Positions 1 to 11,663 of a stretch of 64,000 bases of DNA are shown here, piece after piece. The DNA comes from Saccharum officinarum (taxonomy: Eukaryota; Streptophyta; Magnoliopsida; Poales; Poaceae). The notes under the pieces are model-generated. The model was not told the DNA's origin. It did not search any database and worked only from the letters and a program-made list of their open reading frames with translations. The number at the start of each line of letters is the position of its first letter. The stretch's first letter is position 1. The translations under genes were made by a program, and so were the position numbers. The stretch lies in the NCBI GenBank assembly GCA_020631735.1, contig CM036223.1, forward strand, positions 7,354,191-7,418,190. Reading direction: 5' to 3'.

Positions 1-530
1 GAAAAAAATCTTATAGTCTACTCCATATATTACGACCTTTTTTGGGGGAAAGGTTAATTCAATAACTTATTATCGAGAAGCAGAAATGCTTTCCTGAGCA
101 GCAGTACGTGCCTTTTGCACACATGGGCCTTTCAGACTTACAGAAAGTATAACATGGGCCCGGCCCATGTATCCATCGATGACGTTTGCTAAAAAAATCC
201 ATCGATGCCGTACACAACAAATATTTCCGAGAGCATGTCCCTCGCGAGAAAAAACAAAGTTTCAGATGAGCCAAGCATGCATCGATAAACTAGTTTTTTT
301 TACATTGCATGAATAGATTAGTTACTGATAATTTTGAGTATGACTAGTGCTAGTTTGAGCAAGCTTGCTCGGTGCACAGAGCAGACCTTCATAATTAAAC
401 CAATGCAAGACAACGACGCTTATAGGTTATAGGTTACAGTATATATTACGCTCATGATGCATGCTCATCGCACCGTGTAATCATGATTCCTAATTAATTA
501 TCTTCTTTACACGAATAATCATGCCCCTAA
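1..530. other. Intergenic, no gene seen
   Basis: AT-rich sequence with only short ORFs lacking recognisable domains or plant coding bias. No transposon ends or RNA gene were recognised. Confidence 0.5.
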
Positions 531-1265
531 GTCCTACTCCCGCTTAAACAAGACACATGCCGGCCCGGATAAATTCACGAACGGTACACAACATCCAAAT
601 AAAACACATGCAACATATATGTGAAACATATGTAACATCCAAATAAATATACTTGCAACATACATCTGAAAACATAGATGGAACATACCTCTGAAACATA
701 TATATGAAACACTCGAAACATACACTTACAACATGCCTCTGAGACAAGTGCAAGAAATGCAACATGTGCAACATCCTATGATTATGAAACAAATGCAACA
801 TACTTTTGAAATGCCTGAAACACTTGAAACATATCTATGCAACATAGGGGAGGGGAAGGCTGGGCCGGTCGATTCCGGCTGCCGGGGCAGGGGGAGCTCA
901 GTCGCAAGGGTGAGAGAGGGCACCCCGCCGGGGTGGAGGAGAGCCGCCCACTCCCTGCAACACCGCCGCACCACCTCATGGATCTCGTCGGGGTGAGGGA
1001 GAGAACCACTGCATCCGAGGGCGTTGTGCACTCCCGGTGGGTGAGGACGCCGGGTGGGGGGAGGGGCGTCGCCAAGGTGGGGGAAGAAGGAGCCGCCGGG
1101 GTGGGCAGGGTGCGAGCGCGGAAGAGATAAGGATGAGGAGGAGGAAGCGAGGGCGACCGGCGCGTGCGGGAGTGAGTGGTGGGAGGCCGTCTGAATGAGG
1201 ATTATTTTGTTTGGGGCCCGCTCCTGGGGAGCCGCGTTCGAACACAATCACGGACGGGCGTCTGA
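531..1265. repeat. Degenerate gcaacat/gaaacat repeat plus GC-rich segment, probable transposon part
   Basis: From about 590 to 850 the plus strand is built of irregularly spaced 'gcaacat', 'gaaacat' and 'acaacat' units at 10-20 nt intervals. A GC-rich block with no coding logic follows (850-1250), ending in a motif reading 'acggacgggcgtctgatagg'. The same combination of a GC-rich block and gcaacat units recurs at the right edge of the window (63486-64000), so this is a dispersed repeat. I suspect a non-autonomous DNA transposon but could not define terminal inverted repeats or a target duplication. The 60-170 codon ORFs on both strands here are by-products of the repeat. Confidence 0.55.
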
Positions 1266-1546
1266 TAGGAGCATTATCGATTCATAAATACTTTTGTGCC
1301 AAAAGATAATACTAGTACTACTTGAAAGAATACGATTTTCGGATTTCGAGGAGTCAAACGTTTTGAACTTTGACTAAATCTACTATACCTAAAAAGACTC
1401 TAGAGTCATCATCTATCCAGTGATATCAAATCTTGATCTTTGCTCACGTGTTCACGTTACGAATCATGCTCTACTCGGAGCTCATACGTGCATGTCCTAC
1501 CGTGTTCTGGTATGAAGACTAGAACCACGTGTCCGCATATGATACA

Positions 1547-1646
1547 CCCTGTTCGGCGGATGGTTTCTGCGGCTGCTGCTGATGCTGATTTGTTATGAGA
1601 GAAAAACACCGCTAAATGTCTGACTGATAAGCTCAAGCGAACAGGG
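1547..1646. mobile_element. Short MITE, ccctgttcg ... cgaacaggg ends
   Basis: A 100 bp unit begins ccctgttcgg and ends cgaacaggg, so its ends form a 9 bp inverted repeat. The interior has the 'ttgttatgagagaaaaaca' block and 'ctgataagctcaagcgaacag' end that I associate with a very common grass MITE family. The target duplication is not clear and the superfamily is left open. Confidence 0.55.
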
Positions 1647-1689
1647 CATTCTTCGGAGCTCATGCATCCGCGTTTGACCACTGAGATTA

Positions 1690-1885
1690 TAAATTTAAAA
1701 AAAATTGTGATCCCGGTGCAAAAAAGTACAAACCCTTTTTATACAAAATAAGTACCATTAGATTAGTTATAAAACATATTTTTATAATAAATTTATTTAG
1801 AGATATAAATGCTACCAAATTTAAGCTCGATTCACCGGTACGGTTACCATAATTGTATTTTTTTAATGGAGGGAATAGTATGCGG
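1690..1885. mobile_element. Degraded Stowaway-type MITE
   Basis: An AT-rich segment with the interior typical of grass Stowaway elements (aaaacatatttttataataaatttatttagagatata-like text) ends in 'atggagggaatagta'. That is the reversed Stowaway terminal motif ctccctcc followed by TA. The left terminus is eroded. Confidence 0.4.
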
Positions 1886-2487
1886 CTAGCAATGCATATG
1901 GTGATATAAGTATCGCCGCCCTAGCTAGCTAGCGACTTCGAGGTCGAAAGGTATGCGGCGCCGATCCATATGACCATGGATCATCCATGGCCGTTGTTGC
2001 TTCCATGGCAATCTAATATTTTTGCAAGTTGGGCAAGTTGCCCCTGGGCTTTTGGAGGCAAGGAAAGCGACGACCAACCAACGCAACGACGATGGCTACT
2101 CCATTACAATCTCCCTGATTCCTGAAAACCATCAGCCGGCAGCCGCACAAGTCGCTTTCCCGAATTGGGCCCTCCACCTCCTGGATGCATGGCCATCATC
2201 ATATATGGCCTCCTTGCACCTCCCACCCTTGGCTCTCTGTAATTCCCTGAATAAATTTGACCCCCCGATCTGACGTTAGCGCAACTTCAGCTTGCACTCA
2301 TACATACATATACATACAAACATATATACATCGTCTCTCCTGTATAATCTTTACATAGATGCTTCTCTGCCCCTTGACAACTGAAACTACTACTGTAGCA
2401 AGTTAGGCAGAGGCTGCCATGGGTGTAGGTCCAGCAGGAGCTCAGCTGACAGAAACCATTGATGAGAAGAAACCATGAGCTCTACTG
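1886..2487. other. Intergenic, no gene seen
   Basis: Short ORFs only. A (tacata)n-like stretch lies near 2302-2335. No recognisable element boundaries. Confidence 0.4.
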
Positions 2488-2690
2488 TTTTTTTTTTTCT
2501 CGAATACACAGGTAAGCTGCGTATCATTATATTAAGAGAGAAAAAACGGTTCCGTACAAGTACAATTATACCCCCTACTCCGGACCGAGCTGCAGGAGGG
2601 TCCCTATACATCGTTTCTCTAACTGATAAAAACGCACACTCTAGGTGAGACCTGACCAACGATAAGCCCTACGGTTCAAGATGTGTCTAG
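2488..2690 (-). mobile_element. LINE 3' end fragment
   Basis: Read on the minus strand this ends in a '...atgatacgcagctt...' block, a 'gtgtattcgag' segment and a run of A (poly-T at 2488-2498 on the plus strand). I associate this arrangement with the 3' end of plant L1-type LINEs. No reverse transcriptase coding remains. The 5' limit is approximate. Confidence 0.4.
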
Positions 2691-3747
2691 ATGCCCATCC
2701 ATGTGCAATGCAAGCAAGATGAACAAAAGGAATAAAAGGAATAAAAGGATACACTGGGACGTGGAGAATGGAAAACCGCAGAGACAGGGTGTTGTGCACA
2801 CTCTCACTGACCATGATTAAACCCCAATAATACAGGTGCTTGTCCTAGCATTATTATCTTCTTTTAAATTATTAAAGAACGAAATTTCTGAACCAAGCTG
2901 TTCCACAGTACCTCACTAGGTAGTCAGGTACAACAGCATCCATCATCAGATTACTTTCCAACTTAAACACGTATGCTCTGCACAAACAATTGTACTCTTT
3001 CGTATTAATAGTTAAACAGACGGAGTACATACAAATATGCATCCTTACAAACAAGTACAAACTGCGCTTACATGAGGAGACAGGGGACAAACCTTACATC
3101 ATTCTTTTATATTTGAGAGAAAGTACTACTAGCGGCAATCATACAGGGAAGGTAGGAAGGAGGCAGGAAAACAACAAGGCAAGGAGGTGGTGACTGGTGA
3201 AGCAGATGTGGGAGAAAACAACATTTCCACTAAAATAAGTTACAACAGACCGGCTCGTTCATGTATCTGTGTCAGCATCCAGTAATCCCCTGAACCAAAC
3301 AAAACCTCAATCATTGCTCCCGCAATCTGCACCTCCCACCAAACATGCTCCTTTTTTCTCTTCCCTTTCTCAACATGTAGACAACGGATCCATGGCACTT
3401 GGCAGGAAGATTCTAGTCTGTGCAAACTCTGATTTCAACCATCCCCGTGACCATCTCCAGGCAGCATCATCTGTGGAGAGTCTTGCACTGCTTTGTTACA
3501 TTGTGCTAGCTCTGAAATCCCACGATATAGAGGTACACACTTTCTATGCAGGCAACTGTGGGCAGCGACAGCAGAATCTAGACAAACCAGTTTGGCCAGC
3601 AAGATTATCATTGAGATTGCCCACTGTATTTCGAATTCGGGAGTGGCCATATTGTGGGTACATAATTTACAGGGTACATTGGATGGAGCTGACTGTATCA
3701 GTTGCCTACAAGCTTTGGATTCTTGGCAGACAGATGGACACCGAGTC
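2691..3747. other. Downstream/3' UTR side of the ACR gene
   Basis: No coding segment or element boundary was recognised. The ACR transcript must end somewhere in the right part of this stretch, since its stop codon is at 3748-3750 on the minus strand. The poly(A) site cannot be fixed from sequence alone. Confidence 0.4.
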
Positions 3748-6421
3748 TTAGTTGTAACATCCCATCAGTGTCTTCCTTACCCTATCGACAACACGGTTCC
3801 TGTTAGTGAGGCTGTTTGCCAAGGGGAACTCTTTGCTGTCATCAAGGAGGAATCTGTAGACCTCCCATTGACGCTCGGATGCTGCTTGTCTCCCAATTTC
3901 AGCCTGTAATGAAAAAAAGGGAGTAAATACTAACTTACCACGAATGAAGCTTGCTACCTTGTAAGTTCAGTTAGTTCAAGAATTCTTACAGAGAAGATGC
4001 AAATCCCAAGCGCTTTCAAAGCGAGAGTGGCATCATAGAATACGCGTGGCCGTCCCTTCCCAGAGAGCTCAACCGGGTTGGCAACAAGGAGTTCTGTGTC
4101 AGGTCCACGACCGACAATCATAACCCTAAGAGGATGGAGCATCTCAGATCTGAGGCGTGACTGCAGAGCATCCTGTTTCTCAGGATCCATAACCTTTTTG
4201 CCATCTACTTGTTTAACAAAAAGATCAACCTCTCGACAACCTTTACTGACTGACCCTTTCTTGTCTGATCTGAACCGCCCGTAAAATATCTGAAACAGAG
4301 TACCAAAAACAATGGTATAATAAGATAATATGCACAGATCATTTGAATTGAACTATATACAAGTACAATGATGCATTATAGAACTCCAAATACCTGAATG
4401 TTGCAGTCCTTCATCGTCCTCAATATGTCATAAATGAGCCCCTTCTGATCAGCGCAGATAATTTGAACTAGCGTGTGTGCAGGGCTCAGGGAATTATCGA
4501 AGTTAATGGTGGCCGTCTGAACCTTCTTCAACTCTGCACTAAGCGAACTCGAGCAGATCTCGCTGTCAGCTAGTTCCACCCTGAACAGTTCCTCAGCAAT
4601 TTTCGGTGGAAGAGAAGAGAATCCCTGCTGGAACCCTTCTGCGGACAGAACCTCGCAGCTTATGGAAGGACCCAAGGTAGTGAATAACGTCGAGCAAGTC
4701 TCCTCTTGCCTTTCCTTTTTGTGCAACAGTTCCCTACAGAGAGAAAAAATGACCAGTCATATTTCTGAATTACTGTGTGATGCTGCGATAAACAGTGCCA
4801 TAAAACTGAAGCTAATGCCTCAGGCAACAACAGACAGTACAAAATGGTTGTGCCCTTACATGCCATCGGTGATAAAGAAGAGGTCCACAACTCTTCCGTC
4901 AGGTGTGGTCGACACCTTCACTCTGTGGATTATAAGCTCCAAATCTGATAGTATGTGCGTCACATCTGCAAATGACATGGCACAGTCAGTACTATTCCAA
5001 TTTCACTCCCAGAGCAGGCGTTAAAGCTTTTAAACACTTGATGAGGCATGAATGAAGAGATAGATAGATGGTCATATATAGTTACCATGCAGCAATCCTT
5101 TGCGGTCCGGCGACAAGAGCTTGAGGAGGTAGAACTGCGAGGGGCCTGGCTGGCTGATGTCCGGGTAGAACGGGATGGAGTAAGAGGAAGGGCACATCGA
5201 CATGAGCCGGTTCTTGAGGCTCGCCCACCGGATTTTGATGGACGAGGAGCGGGGCACCACCCAGAACACCACGAAGCACCAGTGGCCGTCCGTCGACACG
5301 TCTGCTAGAATCACACACAAAAAGCAATTGAATTTTAGACGACAGCAACAAAAGGGTTGCAGGCAGGTTCGCAGAATTCTGAACTGCAACAAGGACCGAA
5401 GGACAAGCATGTACTAGGCAGCATTTAGATGCCAAAAATTTTACCAAAATTTTCAGATTCTTCGTCACATCGAATCTTTAAACACATGCATAAAGCATTA
5501 AATATAGATAAAAAATAAAACTAATTACGCAATTTAGACGAAATGGACAAGACAAATCTTTTAAGCCTAATTAGACTATAATTGGACAATATTTACCAAA
5601 TAACAACGAAATTGCTACAGTAGCGTTTCGCCAAAAAATTTGCCAACTAAACAGCCCCCTATTATCACAAGTGAAGAGCTGCAAATTGCCGGCATGTACG
5701 GCACGGTCAACAAAGATAGCAGTAATGAGCTGTAATGATTAAGGAGACGACATGAACTGTAGCAAGATTGGTGGCAACTTGGCAGTATAAAGAAAGGAAC
5801 GGGAAATGGAAGGTTTCAGTTCTAGAAACTAAAAAAGAGCAGACGGATAACGATGAAACATAAAAAGATGTCGCCGGTGAGCTGTACACCCAAATCAAAT
5901 CACTGAAACAGAAATCTGGAAAGAAGGAGAAAAATGGAAGGAAAAAAAAATAAAATCTTTGTCGACGCAACTCCACAACGAGCAGTTAGAATCAATCAAA
6001 CGGAAGGTGAAAACGAAATCGAAATTGTAGTCCAGCACTCCAGCTACCCGGAGTCTGAATCGCAGGCGAGACAAGGAATCGATTTTCGTGCAGAGATGGC
6101 CGCGTGGCTCGGTTGATTGAACTGAATTTCATCGCAGAGAGGGAGGAAGAAGCGAGGGGGAGGACGGGACGACGTACCGCCGCGGGTGATGCGGAGGCCG
6201 AACTCGAGGATGGTGCGGCAGAGGTCGCAGCCGAGGCCGGCCTGGTCGGGGCAGTTGACGGTGACGACGGTCTCCTCGCCCTCGGCGGCGGCCAGCTGCA
6301 TGACGACGGCGTCGTCCCCTCCCACGGCGGCCGCCGCCATGCCCATGCCGCCGCCCAGCACCATCCCCCCTGCCCCTCCTCCTCCTCGCCGCGCCGCCAC
6401 CTCCCCCACCAGCATCACCAC
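3748..6421 (-). CDS. ACR9/ACR10: ACT-domain repeat protein, ACR9/ACR10 type (six exons)
   Basis: Six exons join in frame through GT-AG introns: 6421-6178, 5301-5086, 4965-4860, 4733-4394, 4289-3990 and 3903-3748. The sum is 1362 nt, or 453 codons plus stop. Exon 1 carries TVNCPDQAGLGCDLCR, the hallmark of the first ACT repeat. Exon 2 opens with DVSTDGHWCFVVFWV and contains LLSPDRKGLLH (second repeat). Exon 4 has IICADQKGLIYDILRTM (third repeat). Exon 5 carries GRGPDTELLVANPVELSGKG and exon 6 the conserved tail ending TLMGCYN. Plant ACR proteins are putative amino-acid-sensing regulators; ACR9/10 are about 410 residues. The first ATG (6419-6421) precedes a Gly/Arg-rich stretch. A later one at 6344-6346 (MGM) would give about 428 residues and fits the family start better. 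Frame, splice phases and motifs are all intact. ACR9 versus ACR10 orthology is not resolved. Confidence 0.9.
5417..5658. mobile_element. Tourist-like MITE in intron 1 of the ACR gene
   Basis: Ends read 'ggcagcatttagatgccaaa' and, inverted, 'gggggctgtttagttggcaa'. The interior carries blocks shared with four other copies in the window: 'tcacatcgaatcttt', 'gcattaaatatagataaaa', 'aatcttttaagcctaatta', and 'ccaaataacaacgaaattgctacag'. It sits wholly inside the intron between exons 1 and 2. CTA flanks both sides. Confidence 0.75.
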
Positions 6422-6581
6422 GCCGGAAGCCGGCGAGATTCCGGATCCTCCGCCCCTGTCCCTCTCCCACCTCCCTCTCTCGCGAGTCCCGTTCGTGTCC
6501 GGTCCGGTCAGGTGGTGGTCCTCTGTCCTCTCCTTCTCCTCCTCAAGAAAAATTATAACCTCGACGAGTGTTCCGCGGCGC

Positions 6582-6588
6582 TTAAATA
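6582..6588 (-). promoter_or_regulatory. Candidate TATA box of the ACR gene
   Basis: On the minus strand the sequence reads TATTTAAG, about 160 bp upstream of the first ATG and embedded in GC-rich promoter-like DNA. It would place transcription start near 6550. This is an inference from position and motif only. Confidence 0.5.
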
Positions 6589-6646
6589 CTGGATTTTTCT
6601 GCAGGGGGTGGGGTAAAATTCGAGCACGATGGGTGGTGGTGGTGAC

Positions 6647-7191
6647 CAGCCCTGGGCATAATTAACCGAAGACCGAAGACCGAACCGAACTAACCGAAAC
6701 CGAGACCGAAGTGATCGAGACCGAAAATTTCGGTCACAAGTTCGGTCTTCAGTTCGAAGTAACCGAACTAACCGGACTTAGTTCGGTCATTACCCTCGGG
6801 TAACCGAACTAACCGAATTAACCGAACATTTGAATTTTGTTGACATAATATGTAATTTAGACTATTATTAGTGATATAATATTTATTCTAGTGAGTTTAT
6901 ATCAACCATAACTCTTATCACTATGTTTAATCTATATTTTGTATTGTATTTTTGCCTTGAAATAGAAAAAATATTGGTTAAATTTGCTACAAATTACAAT
7001 ATTTAGTAGTTGTTTTGTGAAGTTCGGTTAGTTTGGTCATGACCGAGACCGAACCGAACTAACCGAGACCGAACTTGCTCGGTCCTGAGTTTTAAAACTA
7101 ACCGATCGGTCTCCGTTTTTAGATGACTGAACTTTCGAAATAACCGAAGACCGAGACCGATCGGTTCGGTCAGACCGAACGCCCAGGCCTA
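6647..7191. mobile_element. Non-autonomous hAT-type MITE with 8 bp target duplication
   Basis: The element starts cagccctgggcat and ends gcccaggccta, so its ends form an imperfect 11 bp inverted repeat of hAT type (YAG-S-CCTGGGC). It is bordered by the direct 8 bp duplication gtggtgac (6639-6646 and 7192-7199). Both subterminal parts are packed with ccgaac/gttcggt and gaccgaga units; the core (about 6835-7020) is AT-rich. It has no coding capacity. It interrupts GC-rich DNA upstream of the ACR gene, with its left end about 60 bp from the TATA box. Confidence 0.85.
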
Positions 7192-7199
7192 GTGGTGAC

Positions 7200-7324
7200 G
7201 GCGCGGGGGGCGCCGCATCGGCGGGCGGCGGCGGCTTCATATCTGCGGTGCGGGGGCTGAGTCAGCGCTGGGTCGGCCAGCCCGGGGCGCGGCGCCGCGC
7301 GCGAGGGCCCACCTGTCCTCAGAC
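7200..7324. other. GC-rich remnant of the upstream region, displaced by the hAT MITE
   Basis: CpG-rich sequence like that on the other side of the MITE (6100-6640), so the MITE probably split a once continuous upstream region. Confidence 0.4.
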
Positions 7325-7512
7325 TGTGGGAAAATTAGCATTTTTCCTTTGTATTTGACAAATATTAGTTAATCATAAACTAACTAAGCTCAAAAGATTC
7401 GTCTCGTGATTTATAACTAATTTATGTAATTAGTTATTTAGTTTACCAACATTTAATGCTCCATATATATATTAAAAATTGATGTGATGAAGAGATAGTG
7501 AAAAAATTTAGA
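7325..7512. mobile_element. Partial Tourist-like MITE, same family as 5417-5658
   Basis: It contains the family blocks in the opposite orientation: 'tgtatttgacaaatatta', 'aagctcaaaagattcgtctc', 'aatttatgtaattagttatt', 'catttaatgctccata' and 'gatgtgatga'. The ends are eroded. Confidence 0.6.
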
Positions 7513-8823
7513 ATTTGAAAGGGAAGAGAACAAGGCCTACGTGTACTGGAGACAGCTGCGGCCACGCAGGTTTGTGGTTCTACAGGGAGGGAGGGAGGAC
7601 ATCCAACTCTTCTTTCCTCTCCTATGAAACACCTAGGTCAACCCTCTTTTGTCCGGGGTTTTCAATTCGGATGTTAAAAGCTTTTCGTCCACTGTTGAAA
7701 TTATCAAACTCACGAAAATTCGGCCGACATTTTGTCAATTTTTTAGAGACTTAAACGCGAAGAATTAATTTTTCTAAAAATTATAGACCTAAACAAAATT
7801 TACCATAGTTTATGACTATCATTTGTTGAGTACAAGAATATACACATACCGTAAACAATAGGAAATATGAGCGTAGAATTATAAGACATTAATTTGGTTT
7901 TCTAAATACCTAGCTTTTGATATACACCTAGATATATATTTATGTCTAGATATATGATAAAAGCAATGAATCTAGAAAAAAACCACAACATCTTATAATT
8001 TGGAACGGAGGTAGGTAACTAAAAACAATTTTATTAGTTGCACCAAAACAGCTAATAACAACTAATAGTTGCTATATATGAGCTGTTAGCTAGCTAGCTA
8101 TTAGCAGCCAATAATAGATATAAACTAGATCTAATAAGTAATTATGCACGCGCCATGAATTATCCTATCTTTTATTTTATGGACTATACATGTGTGTATT
8201 AGTGAAATATAAATAAAACAATATGTTTGTTACTAGATCTTTCCTCAATTCCTCTTGAGGAACTGAATACTACACAGAGAATCACACACATACGCGTCTA
8301 TGAGTGCACTATTCACTCAATCTATTTCCCTGGAAAAAGAAGAAAACAAGAGGACGTCTCCACAAACTTTTGCGGGTAGTAGCACATGCAAAGTAGACCA
8401 TCGGGAGTCAGGACGAAAAGCAACAGAAAAAGAAAATAAATTGGGTGGGGGACGTTGCGCCTCAAATAGGTGTTTAACTTAGAAGCGTGTTGTTTATACA
8501 GTTAAACTCTTTTTTTTAATTACAATGATACATAAATCTTCTGTACTTAGCTTGGCCGGCGCTTGGGCAGGTAGATAGCTAGATCACATCATCACCTGGA
8601 AGCCCAACATAAGGTAGCTAATTCTAGCTGCCCATCACCAACCAAATAGCTTTATGATGTGGTGCCTCACCGGCTAGCTCGAGAGACTTCAACAATTTCA
8701 TTCCCTGATCGATATGTACGCGTGTACCTTATAACTCGACCGGCCATTTATTATGTCCTGATCTATATACTCCGTATATACGGATCCGTTAGCTACTAGG
8801 TTGATGCATGGACACATGTTCAT
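7513..8823. other. Intergenic with Stowaway-like remnant
   Basis: No gene. About 7895-8015 has a Stowaway-like interior ('ctagatatatatttatgtctag') and a right end 'ttataatttggaacggagg'. The left end is unclear. 8090-8100 is a short tagc tandem run. Confidence 0.4.
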
Positions 8824-8826
8824 TTA

Positions 8827-9017
8827 GGCCAATTTCAGTGGGGATTTCATGTCACTGTTTGTAACACATCTAGATTTTAGAAATAGTGCAGAAGAGTTTC
8901 ATCCACATTAAACTCTTTACTCCTGTGAAACTCTTATCATCTCTCTTCATTAATATGGTGTTATATCAGCATAGTTAATGCCCATGAAACTCTGATGAAA
9001 CCCTATTGAGATTGACC
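8827..9017. mobile_element. Tourist-like (PIF/Harbinger) MITE with TTA target duplication
   Basis: The termini ggccaatttcagtggggattt and (inverted) ggtcaatctcaatagggttt form an inverted repeat of about 24 bp. TTA flanks both sides (8824-8826, 9018-9020). The length of 191 bp and the 3 bp TTA duplication fit the Tourist class. Confidence 0.8.
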
Positions 9018-9286
9018 TTATGAAACATTGTCAATTCCAACTCCAAATCCAACAGCTTTATTTACCTGTCGTTCTATCCATCCCAAATTGCTAATCCCAT
9101 ACATACATGCACGTTCTTTCGTACTATGCATTTTCCATTATATTCTTGATCGACATGATATAGGTGTATTTATGTCCTGGAGGATAAGATAGATATATGA
9201 CAAAATAAATATCGGTCGACGGCTCCATGTACCTTTATTTTCTATTGCCTATTTAGGTATTCTTTTTTCCCTTTTGCGACGAACTA

Positions 9287-9550
9287 CTCATTCTGTCCTA
9301 CAAAAGGTGTTGCTATTTTTTGTGCTGGTCGATCAAATTTTATTAAATTTAACTAGATTTGCAATATTTATATCTCTAAGTAAATTTATTATAAAAAATA
9401 TATATTCGGTGATTTATCTAGTGATACTAAATTATGCATTATAGATATTAATATTTTTATATATTTAGTTAAAGTTATTTAACTTCTCAAAAGTAAAAAT
9501 GATATTCTTTTTTTTGACAAAAAATGATATTCTTTATAGGACCGAGGGAG
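9287..9550. mobile_element. Stowaway MITE
   Basis: The left terminus ctcattctgtcctac follows TA. The right terminus, read inverted, is ctccctcggtcctataaag. The AT-rich interior ('atatctctaagtaaatttatt', 'cggtgatttatctagtgata') is characteristic of grass Stowaway elements. The right TA is not preserved. Confidence 0.65.
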
Positions 9551-11113
9551 GACAGAGGGGGTAGTACTACGTTAAGCGCGTGATGCATGCATGTGTTTTC
9601 TTTGTCTGCATCATCAGCCGATCAATACGAGTTTCTTTTCATTCCACGGTCCAATGGAGTGTGCAATCCAGAATCTACCACTGCACGTGGTACAGGCTAC
9701 CTAGCTGCACTATATATTACCGATCGAGACAGAGAGGCAGATGGATCAGAATTCAGACCGATTAAACTGACCGACAGATCCAGCGCATCCATCGATCCTA
9801 CACGCGGTACGCCAAGTTCCCGACGTATCGGGTCCGAGACGAAGCGGGCCAGATACGTGGCCGTTTGAAGCACGGGATACGTGGCCAAATGGGATGCCGG
9901 CTTTCATGGTGCAGGATTCGTCTTGTTAAAGATGCATGCATATACTACGTATGTACGTGGTATGTGCTGGAGAGATCTGGTACGGTGGCATGCATCCACG
10001 CACGATGATGCATGCACACCCTACCCATGTTCAGTTCCAACAAAACTGCAGTCAAACTCACGGATCGGATTCATCATCTTTATGCATGCACCAGTGTATA
10101 TATTAATTAAATATTTCCAGTCTTTTCACCATGTTTTTTCCCCCATATTTCAGATGCCTCCGATCCCTACATAGCATTATACACACGCAACTAATTAATC
10201 TTGGCGACAAGGAACATGCATGTGTATATTCAGTCTGACTCTTTGCCGGTTCATCCTTCACGAGGTTTGTCACGAAACTAAAGGGGTTGATTCTTTGATA
10301 AAAGGATCATGACTATGCCAAACTTGATTAATACCGCTTTCTTCGTCGGTGGCATTTGACCTGTAACTTCAGTAGACAACAATGTGTCAAGTCCTGTGTA
10401 ATTAATATTGATGACATATCAAACAATAATGATATAACGATAATTGAGAGTCAAGTTAGATCGTTGCTTTACCTGTTAAATAGCGTCTTTAAATTAGTAT
10501 ATGGTACTGCATATCCTTAAGATATGAAATTTGGTGGAAAACAAATACTAGCTAGGAGTTGATGGGAAATTTTAAATTTTAAAACTATTTCTAGAGACGG
10601 TTCTCTTAAACTGAGACAACTGACTTTAGGGAAAAAAAGGATATTAAGGGCAGTTGCGACACCACTCCTACATATGTTCGATCTCTACAAGGCATAGTCT
10701 TGTTTCCAAGATCGCCCTTAATTATGTGTTTCAACGCTCCATGGCACGTGCCAAAGAGATCTCAAGGACGAGATGATGATTCTACACTAGGACAGCCTAG
10801 CATACCTATGTTCCAACAAAAATTGCAGTCGCCTCTCTCTTTATCTTGATGCCCTAGGTTTGTCCCACCCCTCCACCGCCAGTATCCCGGCCCCTTCTCC
10901 TCTCCATGCGGTGACCACATCAGTGTTGAGGAGTAGCGGGACCTGACCCTTCGACTACCCCTCCCCAGGCCAGCCGCTTTGCCCACTCAACCACCCTACC
11001 CACCTCATCACGTCCTCGATGAGGTCGTTGACCGTGAGACCCTGGATCCAACATTTGTATAGGCTAAGGAGGGAGATACAGAAGGCGCTAGTGGGAGAGG
11101 TCGTGAGAGTTCA

Positions 11114-11147
<34 letters not shown>

Positions 11148-11181
11148 GCTCTGTGCGAGAGAGGACAGCTAAGAAAAGATA
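9551..11181. other. Intergenic, no gene seen
   Basis: Several ORFs of 60-105 codons occur, but none shows a domain or splice structure I recognise. A (ga)n run lies at about 11127-11145 directly left of the CACTA terminus. Confidence 0.4.
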
Positions 11182-11663
11182 CACTACAACAAAAAGAAAA
11201 CATTTTTGCAAAAGCATTTTCACCATTGGTTTGGGACATGAGCCGATGGTGAAAATGATTATCACCATCGCCTTGTTTTCCAAATCGACGGTGAGAATGA
11301 GGCTAAGCCCGTTAACATTTCCCATCCTGACCCACTCCTAGCTCATTGTATATAAACAAAGGTGAGATTCTTAGACACTAACCCCTTCTCACCTAGCTGC
11401 TAGCCCCTTCTCTCTCCCTTCTCCAGCCATCGCCCTTGATCTCCCTTCTCTCTACCTCCCCACCTGACTATTGTTTCCCTTCTCTCTCCCCTTGGTCACC
11501 CTTTCCAGCCGCCATCCTCCTTGCTTTAGCCCCTTCTCCACGAGACTCTCTCCGCACGACGTGGTTGGCCTCCTCCTCCACTCGCATCTCTTCGCACAAC
11601 GTGACTAGCTGAGGTCTAGTGCGGCCAAGGACGCCAAGAGCCTCATGGCTCCATGCCGACGCC

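Noticed and set aside
733..1251. ORFs up to 173 codons at the left end
   Set aside because: They overlap the gcaacat repeat and its GC-rich block on both strands and lack any domain.
6104..6665. Plus-strand ORFs of 159 and 170 codons opposite ACR exon 1
   Set aside because: GC-rich shadow of the ACR first exon and promoter. No domain, and the minus-strand exon fits the family exactly.
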